A stretch of DNA of 64,000 nucleotides from Larkinella sp. C7 (GTDB taxonomy: Bacteria; Bacteroidota; Bacteroidia; Cytophagales; Spirosomataceae), in NCBI RefSeq assembly GCF_006149005.1, contig NZ_VBSL01000013.1, forward strand, positions 62,001 through 126,000. The letters are read 5' to 3'. The notes under the pieces are model-generated. The model worked only from the letters and a program-made list of their open reading frames with translations. It searched no databases and was not told the origin of the DNA. The position numbers and the translations under genes are program-made. Within the stretch, counting starts at the first letter, position 1; each line of letters begins with the position of its first letter. Of the stretch, positions 1 to 8,764 are shown in pieces.

Positions 1-797
1 AAGCAGACCTGCCCACGTATGCGTTCGATCGAAAACGGTATTGGGTCGATCCACCAAAACCCGCTGCGTCTGCGATCAGTCCGACACCCGTTTCGGGGGA
101 GAACGTACTGGCGAACATCCGGCCCCAAACCACCAGCCGCAAAGCGGTTCTTCTCCAGATCGTGCGGGAAAAGCTGAAAAACGCATCCGGCATTGCGGTG
201 GACCAGATGCGACCGGAACTGAGCTTTTATGAAATGGGTCTCGATTCGTTGCTGCTGACCCAGGTATCCTCCACCCTGAAAAAAGAGTTTGGGTTGCCCA
301 TTACCTTCCGCCAACTGAACGAGGAATACGGTACACTGGACGCCCTGGTGGCCTACCTCGACCGGGACTTGCCGACGGGCGCTTATGAGCCTCAAACACC
401 CGCTCCTGAGTCCCAACCGGCTCCCGCCCGGGCAGGAAACGCCGTTGTGAACCGTGATCCGGCCATGGATCAGATGGCCCGGCAGTTGCAGATCTTGACC
501 GAAAAAATTGAATACCTCCAGTATACCCTGCAGAACCTGCCGTCCCTGGCTTCCCAAACCGTTCTGCCGGGACCGAACGGAGCCAGCAAACCCAGTTCTG
601 TCAAAACACCGGAAGCCGTCGTGGAACGGCCGAAAACCATCTTGAAAATGCCCCGATCCGAGCGACCTGTCCTGGACTATGCGTTTACCAATCCGCCCAT
701 TCCGGGGGCCCGATTGGGCAAAGACCGGGATGGAAATCCGGCGTGGTTCATTTCAGATCCCGAGAAACCCGGAAGCTATTTACAGATCATACTCTAA
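1..797 (+). CDS. Modular polyketide synthase, C-terminal fragment (partial)
   Basis: The reading frame is open from base 3 and its start lies before the window. The first residues read LPTYAFDRKRYW, the conserved end of an acyltransferase/ketosynthase-linked region in modular PKSs. An acyl-carrier domain follows, with the phosphopantetheine serine in MGLDSLLL near base 240. After it comes a Pro/Ala-rich linker, a likely short coiled coil (bases about 465-545) and a C-terminal segment containing PPIPGARLGKD and GNPAWF, a type of segment I associate with PKS/NRPS junctions. No ketoreductase or thioesterase is present in the visible part, so the chain must be passed on. The NRPS starts 5 bases after the stop, which suggests direct hand-off in cis. 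Family assignment is firm; module content upstream is unknown. Confidence 0.9.
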   Translation, partial: ADLPTYAFDRKRYWVDPPKPAASAISPTPVSGENVLANIRPQTTSRKAVLLQIVREKLKNASGIAVDQMRPELSFYEMGLDSLLLTQVSSTLKKEFGLPITFRQLNEEYGTLDALVAYLDRDLPTGAYEPQTPAPESQPAPARAGNAVVNRDPAMDQMARQLQILTEKIEYLQYTLQNLPSLASQTVLPGPNGASKPSSVKTPEAVVERPKTILKMPRSERPVLDYAFTNPPIPGARLGKDRDGNPAWFISDPEKPGSYLQIIL

Positions 798-802
798 CCA
801 GA

Positions 803-3800
803 ATGGTAGCAAACTTTACGATGCCTAAAACGATAGCGGTTGATTTTGACCCTTTTGCGGGTCCCGAAATTGCGCAAATTGCACCGTCTACCGGGCCGCA
901 AACCGAAATTTGGATCGCCTGTCTGTTGGGAGGAGATAATGCCAACCGGTCCTATAATCTAACAAACACGCTGCGATTGGAAGGGGCACTGGATCGCCGG
1001 GCCATGACCCAGGCGGTTCAGGCGGTGGTTGACCGACACGACTCTTTACGGTCTGTCGTCAGCCCCAACGGCGAACACATCTACGTCTATCAAGCGCTGC
1101 GGATTGAAATTTCCTATCAGGATCTTTCCCACAACCCGGCCCCCCAAAAAGACCGTTTGCTCGCTGACTATCTGGCGCAGGACGCGATGCACGTATTTGA
1201 CCTGTTGCAGGGCCCCTTACTGAAAGTGGGTCTGTTCAAAATGTCGGAACACGTGCATGAATTGGTGCTGACCACGCACCACATCATCAGCGATGGCTGG
1301 TCGATGGGCGTCATGCTGAACGATTTGAGTGTATTTTATTCGAGTTTTGTCAACCATACCCTTCCCGATTTACCCGAAGCGCCTTCGTTTGCGGAATATG
1401 CCACGCGGCAGTTTCAGTATCTGAGCAGTGATGACTACCACCGAACGGAAGCGTTCTGGGTAAATCTGTACAAAAAGAAAATTCCGGTTTTTGACCTGCC
1501 CACTGATTTTCCCAGACCGGCCACCCGCACCTTCGACTGCCACCGCCTGGATTATACCCTCGAACCGACTCTGGTAACCGCCGTCCGGAAAGTGGCCGCA
1601 AAAGCCGGGTGCAGCTTTGCCACCACCCTGCTGGCGGCTTTTGAGGTACTGATTCACCGGCTGACCGGGCAGGATGATGTGATCATCGGTTTGCCAACAG
1701 CGGGCCAATCCATTACGGATTACCAGCAGTTGGCGGGGCATTGTGTCAATTTGTTGCCCTTGCGCAGCCAGATCGAAATGGATCTCGGTTTTTCAGACTT
1801 TTTAAAACACTGTAAAAAAACGGTTCTCGATGCGCACGAGCACCAGCGCCTGACGTTTGGCAGTCTATTGAGAAAGCTGAACGTTCCCAGGGATATTTCC
1901 AGGGTGCCGCTGGTGCCGATCATCTTTAACTTTAATCGCAAGGACGGCGATTTTAGCTTTGTTGGACTTACCCACCAGGTCGTTTATCAACCCAAAAAGT
2001 ACGAAAATTTCGAACTTTTTCTGGATGTCAGTGGCGAGGATCAGGCACTCATGCTGAATTGGACGTATAACACCCACTTGTTCAAGGCGGAGACCATCGA
2101 TCAGATGATGAGCGGATTGATACGGATTCTGGAAACCGTGGTGGCCGATGCATCCATTGCCATTCGCGACATCGATATCAAATCGGAGAAACCGCTGAAA
2201 AAAAATTGGGTTCCATTAAACTACACCAAAACCGATTACCCGTTTCATACACCGACGCAGACGCTGATTGCCCAAACCGCCCGGCAGCAGCCGGAAACAA
2301 TCGCGCTCGTTTTTAACCGGCAAACAATAAGCTACCGGGTTTTGAACGAAACGGCCAACCAGCTCGCCCGCTACCTGATCCAAGAAGGTGTTCAGCGCGG
2401 AGACATCGTTGGCATCATGCTGGATCGGTCGCCCGAAATGGTCATGATCCTGCTGGCGGTTCTGAAAGCCGGTGCCGCCTACCTCCCGCTGGACCCCGAC
2501 TACCCCGCGGATCGTCTGCAGTTTATGCTGGAGGACGCATCGGCCAAAACGCTGATTACCTCTGAAAAATACCACCACTACCTGAATACCGACACAACGG
2601 AAATTCACCTGGAGACCGCGTTAAAGGAGTCTAAAAACCATTCGAAGGAGGAGCCTGAACAGGTTGTGGAAGGAAATGACCTGGCGTACGTGCTCTATAC
2701 ATCGGGTTCCACCGGCAAACCCAAAGGTGTGCTCATCGAGCACCACAACCTGGTGAATTTCCTCTGGAGCATGATCCAGCAGCCCGGCATTACGCCAAAT
2801 GATACCGTCCTGGCGATCACCACCATATCCTTCGACATTGCCGGCCTTGAACTATTTTTGCCCCTGATCGTGGGAGCCTCCATCCGGCTGGCCGATCAGG
2901 CCACCGCCCGCGATGGCCGGGCGTTGCTTGAACTGATCCAGACCCAGACCGTCACCATCATGCAGGCCACCCCCGCCACCTGGCGCATGGTGCTCGATTC
3001 GGGCTGGGACAAACCCCTGCCGCTGAAAGTGCTGTGTGGGGGTGAACCGCTGGCGCCGGACCTGGCCGATAAGCTCCTTGAAAAAACCGATGAGCTCTGG
3101 AACGTGTACGGACCCACCGAAACCACAGTTTGGGGCACCCTGAAGCACATCCGAAAAGACGAGCCGATTACGATTGGCCGTCCCATCCACAACACCTGGG
3201 TGTATATCCTGGATGAGCAGCAGCAGCCGGTTGCCGACGGCGAAATCGGGGAACTGTGGATTGGGGGCGCAGGGGTGGCGCGGGGGTATCTGAACCGCCC
3301 CGAGTTGACCCGGGAACGGTTTGTGGCCGATCCGTTTGCGGGGACACCGGGAGGCCGGATGTACCGCACCGGCGATCTGGGGCGGTTACTGGACAACGGC
3401 GAAATCCTGTGCCTGGGCCGCATCGATCATCAGGTAAAAATCAGAGGACACCGCATCGAGCTCGGCGAAATTGAGAATACCATTCATCAAATCCCGGAAA
3501 TAAAAGAAGTGGTGGTCATCGCCCGGGAAGACCGGCCCGGCGACCAGCAGCTGGTGGCTTATGTCGTCTCCGAATCCCCGGAAATTAACCAGGCTCTCCC
3601 GAAGGAACTGGTTCAGCAGTGGAAACAGCAACTCCGGCAGCACCTTCCCGACTACATGGTTCCCCGCGCTTTTGTGGCCTTGGCGAAATTCCCGATCACC
3701 GCCAACGGCAAAATTGACCGGAAGTTACTGCCCGCGCCCGCCCTGAGCGAACGGGATAATGAAACCGGTTTTATGAGCCCGCGAACGGATGTAGAAAAAC

Positions 3801-4831
3801 TGGTGGCTGAAATCTGGAGCCAGTGTTTGAAAATTGAAAACATCAGTGTGTTTGATAACTTTTTCGAACTGGGCGGCCATTCGCTGACGGCGGTACAGGT
3901 GATGAGCCTTTTGGAGAAAAAAACCGGTAAAAACCTGCCGCTGGCAACCCTCTTCGAGTATTCGACGATCGAAAAACTGGCGTCGATCCTGCACATGAAT
4001 GGCCGGTCGGTCACCTGGGATTCGCTGGTGCCGATCAAACCCCACGGAACCAAAATTCCGCTGTATATCGTCCACGGCGCAGGCCTTCACGTGCTGCTGT
4101 TCAACACCCTGGCCTTGAGCATGGCCCCCGATCAACCGGTTTATGGCTTGCAGGCCAAGGGAATCAACAGCGAAGATCAGCCGCTTGAGAGTATTGAAGA
4201 GATTGCGGCCTATTATATCGATGCCATCAGGGCTCAAAACCCCGAAGGTCCGTATGCGTTAGCCGGGTATTCGTTTGGGGGGATCATCGCGTATGAAATG
4301 AGCAAACAACTCCGCAGGATGGGGAAAGAAGTGAAAATGCTCGCGATGTTCGATACGTATGCCTATCAGTCCAATTTTTACGACCCCTGGCCCGCGAAAG
4401 CCTGGCAAAACACCCTCACAGCGATCAAAGAGCGGCTGTATGTGCTGACGTTATTGAAAGAAAACCCCCGCGAAACCGTAGTCAATGTAACCAAATCTGT
4501 ACAGAATAAAGCAAACCGGTTTTATCGAAAAATTCGCTACAACGAAGACCATCTCAAAGTGTTTCATGGCAACTATTACAAGGTGAATGAAGCCAACGAA
4601 ATAGCATCCCGAAAGTACCGGCTGGAACCCCAGGAGATTACGGTAACCTTGTTTCGGGCTAAAAAACACAGCTATTATGTAGATGATTTTGAATACCTGG
4701 GCTGGAAACCGTTCGCTTTGAATGGGATTACCATTCACGAAGTTCCCGGCGACCACTTCAATTTGTTTACGTCGCCCAACGACAAAGAATTTGCCCGGAT
4801 CTTACAGGAAGTTCTGGATCGCTTAACCTAA
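803..4831 (+). CDS. Single-module NRPS, C-A-T-TE, predicted glycine-loading
   Basis: The protein is about 1342 aa. A condensation domain carries HHIISDGW near residue 160. The adenylation domain has YTSGSTGKPKG (about 632), YRTGDLG, the GRIDHQVKIRGHR stretch and NGKIDRK. The carrier-domain serine is in LGGHSLTA (about 1030), and an alpha/beta-hydrolase thioesterase has GYSFGG (about 1157) and a late His in PGDHFNLF. Reading the A-domain pocket against GrsA gives D-I-L-Q-L-G-V-V-W-K, close to published glycine codes; this is my manual alignment. The likely role is to accept the polyketide chain from the upstream PKS, add glycine and release the product. ATG 803 was preferred because the longer frame from 743 overlaps the PKS gene; ATG 821 is also possible. 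Confidence 0.92.
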   Translation: MVANFTMPKTIAVDFDPFAGPEIAQIAPSTGPQTEIWIACLLGGDNANRSYNLTNTLRLEGALDRRAMTQAVQAVVDRHDSLRSVVSPNGEHIYVYQALRIEISYQDLSHNPAPQKDRLLADYLAQDAMHVFDLLQGPLLKVGLFKMSEHVHELVLTTHHIISDGWSMGVMLNDLSVFYSSFVNHTLPDLPEAPSFAEYATRQFQYLSSDDYHRTEAFWVNLYKKKIPVFDLPTDFPRPATRTFDCHRLDYTLEPTLVTAVRKVAAKAGCSFATTLLAAFEVLIHRLTGQDDVIIGLPTAGQSITDYQQLAGHCVNLLPLRSQIEMDLGFSDFLKHCKKTVLDAHEHQRLTFGSLLRKLNVPRDISRVPLVPIIFNFNRKDGDFSFVGLTHQVVYQPKKYENFELFLDVSGEDQALMLNWTYNTHLFKAETIDQMMSGLIRILETVVADASIAIRDIDIKSEKPLKKNWVPLNYTKTDYPFHTPTQTLIAQTARQQPETIALVFNRQTISYRVLNETANQLARYLIQEGVQRGDIVGIMLDRSPEMVMILLAVLKAGAAYLPLDPDYPADRLQFMLEDASAKTLITSEKYHHYLNTDTTEIHLETALKESKNHSKEEPEQVVEGNDLAYVLYTSGSTGKPKGVLIEHHNLVNFLWSMIQQPGITPNDTVLAITTISFDIAGLELFLPLIVGASIRLADQATARDGRALLELIQTQTVTIMQATPATWRMVLDSGWDKPLPLKVLCGGEPLAPDLADKLLEKTDELWNVYGPTETTVWGTLKHIRKDEPITIGRPIHNTWVYILDEQQQPVADGEIGELWIGGAGVARGYLNRPELTRERFVADPFAGTPGGRMYRTGDLGRLLDNGEILCLGRIDHQVKIRGHRIELGEIENTIHQIPEIKEVVVIAREDRPGDQQLVAYVVSESPEINQALPKELVQQWKQQLRQHLPDYMVPRAFVALAKFPITANGKIDRKLLPAPALSERDNETGFMSPRTDVEKLVAEIWSQCLKIENISVFDNFFELGGHSLTAVQVMSLLEKKTGKNLPLATLFEYSTIEKLASILHMNGRSVTWDSLVPIKPHGTKIPLYIVHGAGLHVLLFNTLALSMAPDQPVYGLQAKGINSEDQPLESIEEIAAYYIDAIRAQNPEGPYALAGYSFGGIIAYEMSKQLRRMGKEVKMLAMFDTYAYQSNFYDPWPAKAWQNTLTAIKERLYVLTLLKENPRETVVNVTKSVQNKANRFYRKIRYNEDHLKVFHGNYYKVNEANEIASRKYRLEPQEITVTLFRAKKHSYYVDDFEYLGWKPFALNGITIHEVPGDHFNLFTSPNDKEFARILQEVLDRLT

Positions 4832-4864
4832 CATCCGGTTTTTACCTTTTCACTTCGGTACACG

Positions 4865-5080
4865 ATGGCAATTATTACGAATCTTGATCCCGAACGAAGA
4901 ATTCTCCCCCACGGAACCCTGTTGGTCGAGGAGGTTTCCATGGACGAGGAGGTTTGGTGTGCAGTGGAAGAATTTCTGGAGAAAAACGGAAAAGTCAATG
5001 AACTGTATTTGAATACGAATTTTCACATCAACACCGAAGGCAAGTGTATCGTGCATTTGTCGAAGAAAACCTCGGTCTAA
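4865..5080 (+). CDS. Small acidic hypothetical protein downstream of the NRPS
   Basis: This 71-aa ORF begins 33 bases after the NRPS stop, on the same strand, and probably shares its transcript. It is acidic in its middle (MDEEVWCAVEEFLEKNGKV) with a possible amphipathic helix, and has no signal peptide or membrane segment. I do not recognise the family. It was compared mentally with MbtH-like proteins, common NRPS partners of similar size, but lacks their conserved Trp/Pro pattern. It may be a cluster-specific accessory protein. Coding status rests on the in-frame ATG, position and plausible composition only. Confidence 0.55.
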   Translation: MAIITNLDPERRILPHGTLLVEEVSMDEEVWCAVEEFLEKNGKVNELYLNTNFHINTEGKCIVHLSKKTSV

Positions 5081-5118
5081 GGGCGGAGATGCGGGCGGTT
5101 TGGCATTCGATTCCGGCC

Positions 5119-5832
5119 TTACCGCCACTGCATCAAGGCCGAATTCAGGGCATCTTCGACCCGCCGGCGGGGTTTGTGAAAATAGATCATACCGTGACCG
5201 GGCAGCATCAGATCGGTGTCCACTTTGGCAAACCGGCGCAGCGACTCCGTGTAGCTCTTTTTATCGAAATCAATGGATCCACTCCATCCAAAATCCCCGC
5301 TTAACAGCGTCCCGATCACATCGCCACTGACGACGACCCGCTTCTGCTCCCAGTTGAACAAATAGGCTGTGCAACCCCGGCTGTGGCCGGGCAGGTGCAT
5401 CACGTCGATTTCTACCCCCAGTAAGCGTAGTTTCTGGCCGTCTTCCACCCGTTGATCCACCGCAAAAGGCTGGAAGGTTTTGTGGTAGAGATATCCGCAG
5501 CAACGTTCGTCGCCGGAACCAACGGCATCGGCCGTTTCGCCCAAAGCAATGATCGGAATACCCCGCTGTTTCAGAAGGTGACCACCACCGGCATGGTCGA
5601 AATGGGCATGGGTCAGGAGGCAGTAGCGAATGTCGTCCGGCGAAAGGTCCCAATACTGCAGGTTGGTGAAAATCTGTTCCATCGTATCCCCGCAGCCGCA
5701 ATCGAACAGAATCAGTCCCTGTTCCGTCTTTAAAACGTACGAATTGGCATCGTTCCACAACGCCCCCGGCTGGTCGAAGGTAAGGCCGTTCAGGTCACCG
5801 CCGACCTGAAACAGATTTTTTAGGATTTGCAT
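5119..5832 (-). CDS. Metallo-beta-lactamase-fold hydrolase
   Basis: This protein of about 237 aa has the MBL metal signature THAHFDHAGG, a second metal His in LPGHSRG, the bridging Asp in VVSGDVIG and a last His in LPGHG, so both zinc sites look intact. The substrate cannot be told; the family includes glyoxalase II, lactonases and PKS-associated thioesterases. It faces the NRPS genes convergently, 38 bases from the 71-aa ORF, so it is not in their operon and a role in the pathway is only a possibility. The frame extends to 5889, but the start at 5832 (MQILKNLF) is preferred because the extra 19 residues look non-conserved. There is no signal peptide. Confidence 0.85.
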   Translation of the reverse strand: MQILKNLFQVGGDLNGLTFDQPGALWNDANSYVLKTEQGLILFDCGCGDTMEQIFTNLQYWDLSPDDIRYCLLTHAHFDHAGGGHLLKQRGIPIIALGETADAVGSGDERCCGYLYHKTFQPFAVDQRVEDGQKLRLLGVEIDVMHLPGHSRGCTAYLFNWEQKRVVVSGDVIGTLLSGDFGWSGSIDFDKKSYTESLRRFAKVDTDLMLPGHGMIYFHKPRRRVEDALNSALMQWR

Positions 5833-6043
5833 AGCAATTGGTTTGTGTGGGTGAACCCGCCAGGATGTAATACGGTTTTGCCTTGCCATTCGGGCTATTC
5901 AGGATGTTTGAAAAACGAATCATTCGCCAAAATTCCACTTTGCCTTTTGAAGTCAGTATTATTTTTAGACCAAATCCTAAGTAAGTTGCCGGGCTGTCCG
6001 CAACATTTCTTACTTTTCCGGCTTAAACACAAACATCCACTTT

Positions 6044-6466
6044 ATGGAAATCAAACGCAATGCCACCGCCCATTGGGAAGGTTCAGGCAAAGATGGTAAA
6101 GGTACGGTCAGCACCGCCAGCACCGTTCTGGACGGAACCCAATACTCTTTCAACACCCGGTTTGCCGATGGCGTAGGGACCAATCCCGAAGAACTGGCGG
6201 CTGCCGCCCACGCCGGCTGTTTTGCGATGCAACTCGCTTTTAACATTCAGGGAGCCGGTTTTACGGCCACGTTCATCGACGCCAAAGCCGTTGTTTCGCT
6301 CGATACCGCCAGCAGCAGCATCAGCAGCTCGAAGTTGACTGTGAAGGCCAGCGTTCCGGGTCTTGAGAAAGAAAAATTTGACGAACTCGTCGAGCATGCC
6401 GAAAAAAACTGCCCGATTTCAAAGTTATTCAATACGGCCATCAGCGTAGACGCGACGCTGGAATAA
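6044..6466 (+). CDS. osmC: OsmC family peroxiredoxin
   Basis: At 140 aa this is the normal size of OsmC-type thiol peroxidases, which reduce organic hydroperoxides. The two redox cysteines sit in AAHAGCFAM and ENCPISK, and the N-terminus ([16 protein letters not shown]) is typical of the OsmC clade rather than Ohr. It is a monocistronic gene, probably cytosolic. A weak promoter candidate upstream is TTG (5986-5988) with TACTTTTC (6011-6018). A hairpin lies just after the stop. The assignment to OsmC is confident; the peroxide preference is inferred from the family. Confidence 0.93.
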   Translation: MEIKRNATAHWEGSGKDGKGTVSTASTVLDGTQYSFNTRFADGVGTNPEELAAAAHAGCFAMQLAFNIQGAGFTATFIDAKAVVSLDTASSSISSSKLTVKASVPGLEKEKFDELVEHAEKNCPISKLFNTAISVDATLE

Positions 6467-6480
6467 GGTCACCCTGTTGT

Positions 6481-6510
6481 ATCGGAATCCCAGCCTTTCG
6501 GGATTCCGAT
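6481..6510 (+). terminator. Hairpin after osmC
   Basis: A perfect 11-bp inverted repeat (6481-6491 and 6500-6510) with an 8-base loop begins 14 bases after the osmC stop. There is no T-run after it, so it may protect the mRNA 3' end or act as a weak terminator. Confidence 0.5.
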
Positions 6511-6653
6511 GCCGCGAAACCATTCATCGAATATTCCCATTTCTGGCGTATCATTTGCGGTAGAATATATTAGATAGGCCATCGATTTCGTTCTATAGCG
6601 AAATGACCTATTATCTATCTATTTTTCAACCGTTGAAAAACCTAAAGGGCACA

Positions 6654-7112
6654 ATGAGACTCATCGTCGTTTTTTTCATCCTCGTAGTGGGTATATCTTC
6701 CTGTAAAAAAAGCGATTCTGAAGCGGATAATGTCGATCCAAGAGAACAATACTACGGAACCTACGACATTGATTATTCGTCAAAAACCATCATCGGATCC
6801 ATCGACTTCAATGAAGACAGCGGAAAGGGCGTCCTTACCTTCAGCAAGGGAGATGCGTCGAATGAACTGAAAATGACCACTGAATTCCCGGGTTTCAGCA
6901 TCGCCAACGATGTCGTCAAATTAGACGGAACCAAGTTTACGGTCAACCGAACCCGCGACCAGATGACGCTGGGCAACAAACAATATGATGCTGAATTCCT
7001 GGGTTCAGGTCTGTTTGAAGGCCGGCTCGTCACCGTCACATCGGTCACGACCCTGAACCAAAATGGCACTGTAGCCAAATGGACCCGTTCATACAAAGGA
7101 ATGAGACGATAA
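6654..7112 (+). CDS. Hypothetical lipoprotein
   Basis: The 152-aa product starts with a short type II signal peptide ending in VGISSCKKSDSE, so it should be lipidated on Cys17 and exported. The mature part is rich in beta-prone segments and Thr/Lys, with no motif I recognise; small Bacteroidota lipoproteins of this kind often form lipocalin-like barrels, which is speculation here. The frame is open back to 6603, but ATG 6654 places the signal peptide at the N-terminus and was chosen for that reason. It stands alone between osmC and a strong terminator. Confidence 0.8.
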   Translation: MRLIVVFFILVVGISSCKKSDSEADNVDPREQYYGTYDIDYSSKTIIGSIDFNEDSGKGVLTFSKGDASNELKMTTEFPGFSIANDVVKLDGTKFTVNRTRDQMTLGNKQYDAEFLGSGLFEGRLVTVTSVTTLNQNGTVAKWTRSYKGMRR

Positions 7113-7131
7113 TATCGATTCATTTTATAGC

Positions 7132-7171
7132 AAGTCCACCCGGTAAAAATCGAACCGGGTGGACTTTTTTG
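7132..7171 (+). terminator. Rho-independent terminator
   Basis: A perfect 13-bp stem (7132-7144 with 7154-7166) and a 9-base loop run into TTTTTT, 20 bases after the lipoprotein stop. Confidence 0.9.
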
Positions 7172-7199
7172 TTTACCGTCGATTTTAGCGGTATTTTTA
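7168..7199 (+). promoter_or_regulatory. Candidate Bacteroidota promoter for the ScfR-like regulator
   Basis: TTTG at 7168-7171, inside the terminator T-tract, is followed after 20 bases by TATTTTTA (7192-7199). This matches the TTTG-N19-21-TAnnTTTG consensus with one mismatch in the -7 box. It lies 31 bases before the GTG start at 7231. Confidence 0.5.
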
Positions 7200-7230
7200 C
7201 TTCCATCAGAACCTTAACCTCCCCTACTCA

Positions 7231-8715
7231 GTGGCTGTCTATACCGACCATATCCGCCTGCTTTTTGGACTGAAATTAAAACAGATCCGGTTGGATAAAG
7301 GGTTATCGATCAGTGAACTGGGCCAGATTTCCGGGCTTTCGGTTTCGTACTTAACCGAAATCGAAAAAGGCCGAAAATACCCCAAAACGGATAAAATTGC
7401 GGCCCTTGCCAAGGCCATGGACGTGGACTACGATACGCTGGTTTCGCTCAAACTCAGCAAGAAACTCGAACCCATTTCCGAGCTGCTGCGCTCCCGGTTT
7501 CTAACCGAAATCCCGCTCGAACTCCTGGGCATCGACCCCTCCGATTTGCTGGAATTGCTGGCAGAAGCCCCCGCCAAAGTCAGTGCCATGATTTCGACGG
7601 TGATGAACATCGGGCGGAGTTACCACGTCAGTGTCGAACGGCTTTACATGGCGGTGCTGCGGTCGTACCAGGAAATGCACGACAACTATTTTGAAGACAT
7701 CGAGCAGGATGGCGACCGGTTTTTGACGGAGTTTGCGTCGAGCCATTCGCTGGTCGATGAGAGCCTGTTGAGTAGCCTGCTACGAACCCGGTATAATTAT
7801 AAACTGGTAAACTTTAGCCGGGAGAGCCACCCGGAACTGGCGGCCCTGCGCTCCGTTTTCCGCCCGGAATCCGGCACGCTATACCTCAACAGCCATTTGT
7901 CGGTTGAGCAAAAAACGTTCATTCTGGCCCGCGAAGTGGGATTTCAGTACCTCAACCTGAAAATCCGGCCCTATACCTACTCATACGTGGAAGTGGAGTC
8001 GTTCGAGCAGATTCTTAACAATTACAAAGCGTCTTATTTTGCCGGAACCATTCTGATTCGCCGGACGGATCTGATTACGCGCCTGCAGGCCATTTTCGAC
8101 CAGACCAACTGGAGCAACGATGCCTTTCTCAACCTGATTCAGTCCTTCAACGCCACGCCCGAGCGGTTTTTCTACCGGCTCAGCAACCTGCTTCCCAAAT
8201 ACTTCGGCATCGATCAGTTGTTCTTTTACCGGTTTAACAACACCGCCGGGCAAACCAATTTCCATCTGACAAAGGAAATGCACCTGACCCGCCAGCAGGG
8301 TCCAAAAAGCATGGTCGATGAGCATTACTGCCGCCGTTGGGTGGCCCTGACCATTCTGCAGGAACTGGCTTTTCTGCAAAAAAACAAAAACCACGTAGGG
8401 GCTTTGTGTCAGGCCCAGCTTTCGACCTATGCCGACACGGGGAATACCTTCCTGATTGTGTCGGTCGCCCAGCCCTACCAGCCTCACCAGCAGCAGAACA
8501 TGAGTGTGTCGATGTGCTTTAAAATGACCGACACGCTTAAAAGTAAAATGCGGTTTTTGAATCCCTTATCCCCCAACATCTCCCAGCGCATCGTCAACGA
8601 AGCCTGCGAACGCTGCGGGATTTTCGACTGCCGCGAACGCGTGGCCGCCCCCACCGGATTGCAGAAAAAACGCCAGGTCGATGCGATGAAAAAGGCGCTG
8701 GAGGAGTTGAAATAG
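7231..8715 (+). CDS. XRE-family regulator with ImmA/IrrE-like and DUF2083 domains (ScfR/RamB type)
   Basis: This 494-aa protein begins with a helix-turn-helix of the XRE type (residues about 12-65, ISELGQISGLSVSYLTEIEKG). The middle resembles an ImmA/IrrE domain, but the zinc motif HExxH is replaced by AREVGFQY, so peptidase activity is unlikely. The C-terminus has the Cys cluster CERCGIFDCRERV of DUF2083. Members of this architecture regulate short-chain fatty acid and acetate metabolism in other bacteria by sensing acyl-CoAs. The gene converges on an acyl-CoA dehydrogenase, which is compatible but not proof of a target. The start is GTG; the next in-frame ATG would remove the HTH. A promoter candidate lies upstream. 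Confidence 0.88.
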   Translation: MAVYTDHIRLLFGLKLKQIRLDKGLSISELGQISGLSVSYLTEIEKGRKYPKTDKIAALAKAMDVDYDTLVSLKLSKKLEPISELLRSRFLTEIPLELLGIDPSDLLELLAEAPAKVSAMISTVMNIGRSYHVSVERLYMAVLRSYQEMHDNYFEDIEQDGDRFLTEFASSHSLVDESLLSSLLRTRYNYKLVNFSRESHPELAALRSVFRPESGTLYLNSHLSVEQKTFILAREVGFQYLNLKIRPYTYSYVEVESFEQILNNYKASYFAGTILIRRTDLITRLQAIFDQTNWSNDAFLNLIQSFNATPERFFYRLSNLLPKYFGIDQLFFYRFNNTAGQTNFHLTKEMHLTRQQGPKSMVDEHYCRRWVALTILQELAFLQKNKNHVGALCQAQLSTYADTGNTFLIVSVAQPYQPHQQQNMSVSMCFKMTDTLKSKMRFLNPLSPNISQRIVNEACERCGIFDCRERVAAPTGLQKKRQVDAMKKALEELK

Positions 8716-8762
8716 TTAAGAGTTATGAATTACGAGTTAAATGCGTCAGCCAACTCTTAACT
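8714..8762. terminator. Hairpin between convergent genes
   Basis: An 11-bp perfect inverted repeat (8714-8724 and 8752-8762) overlaps the end of the regulator gene and precedes the end of the dehydrogenase gene. It is AT-rich and repetitive (GAGTTA/GAATTA words). It may serve as a bidirectional terminator, but no strong T-run follows. Confidence 0.45.
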
Positions 8763-8764
8763 CA

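Noticed and set aside
743-802. Earlier NRPS start at 743
   Set aside because: It would overlap the PKS gene by 55 bases and the added residues are out-of-frame PKS sequence without family similarity.
4865-5080. MbtH-like protein next to the NRPS
   Set aside because: Size fits, but none of the conserved MbtH Trp/Pro/Asn pattern is present.
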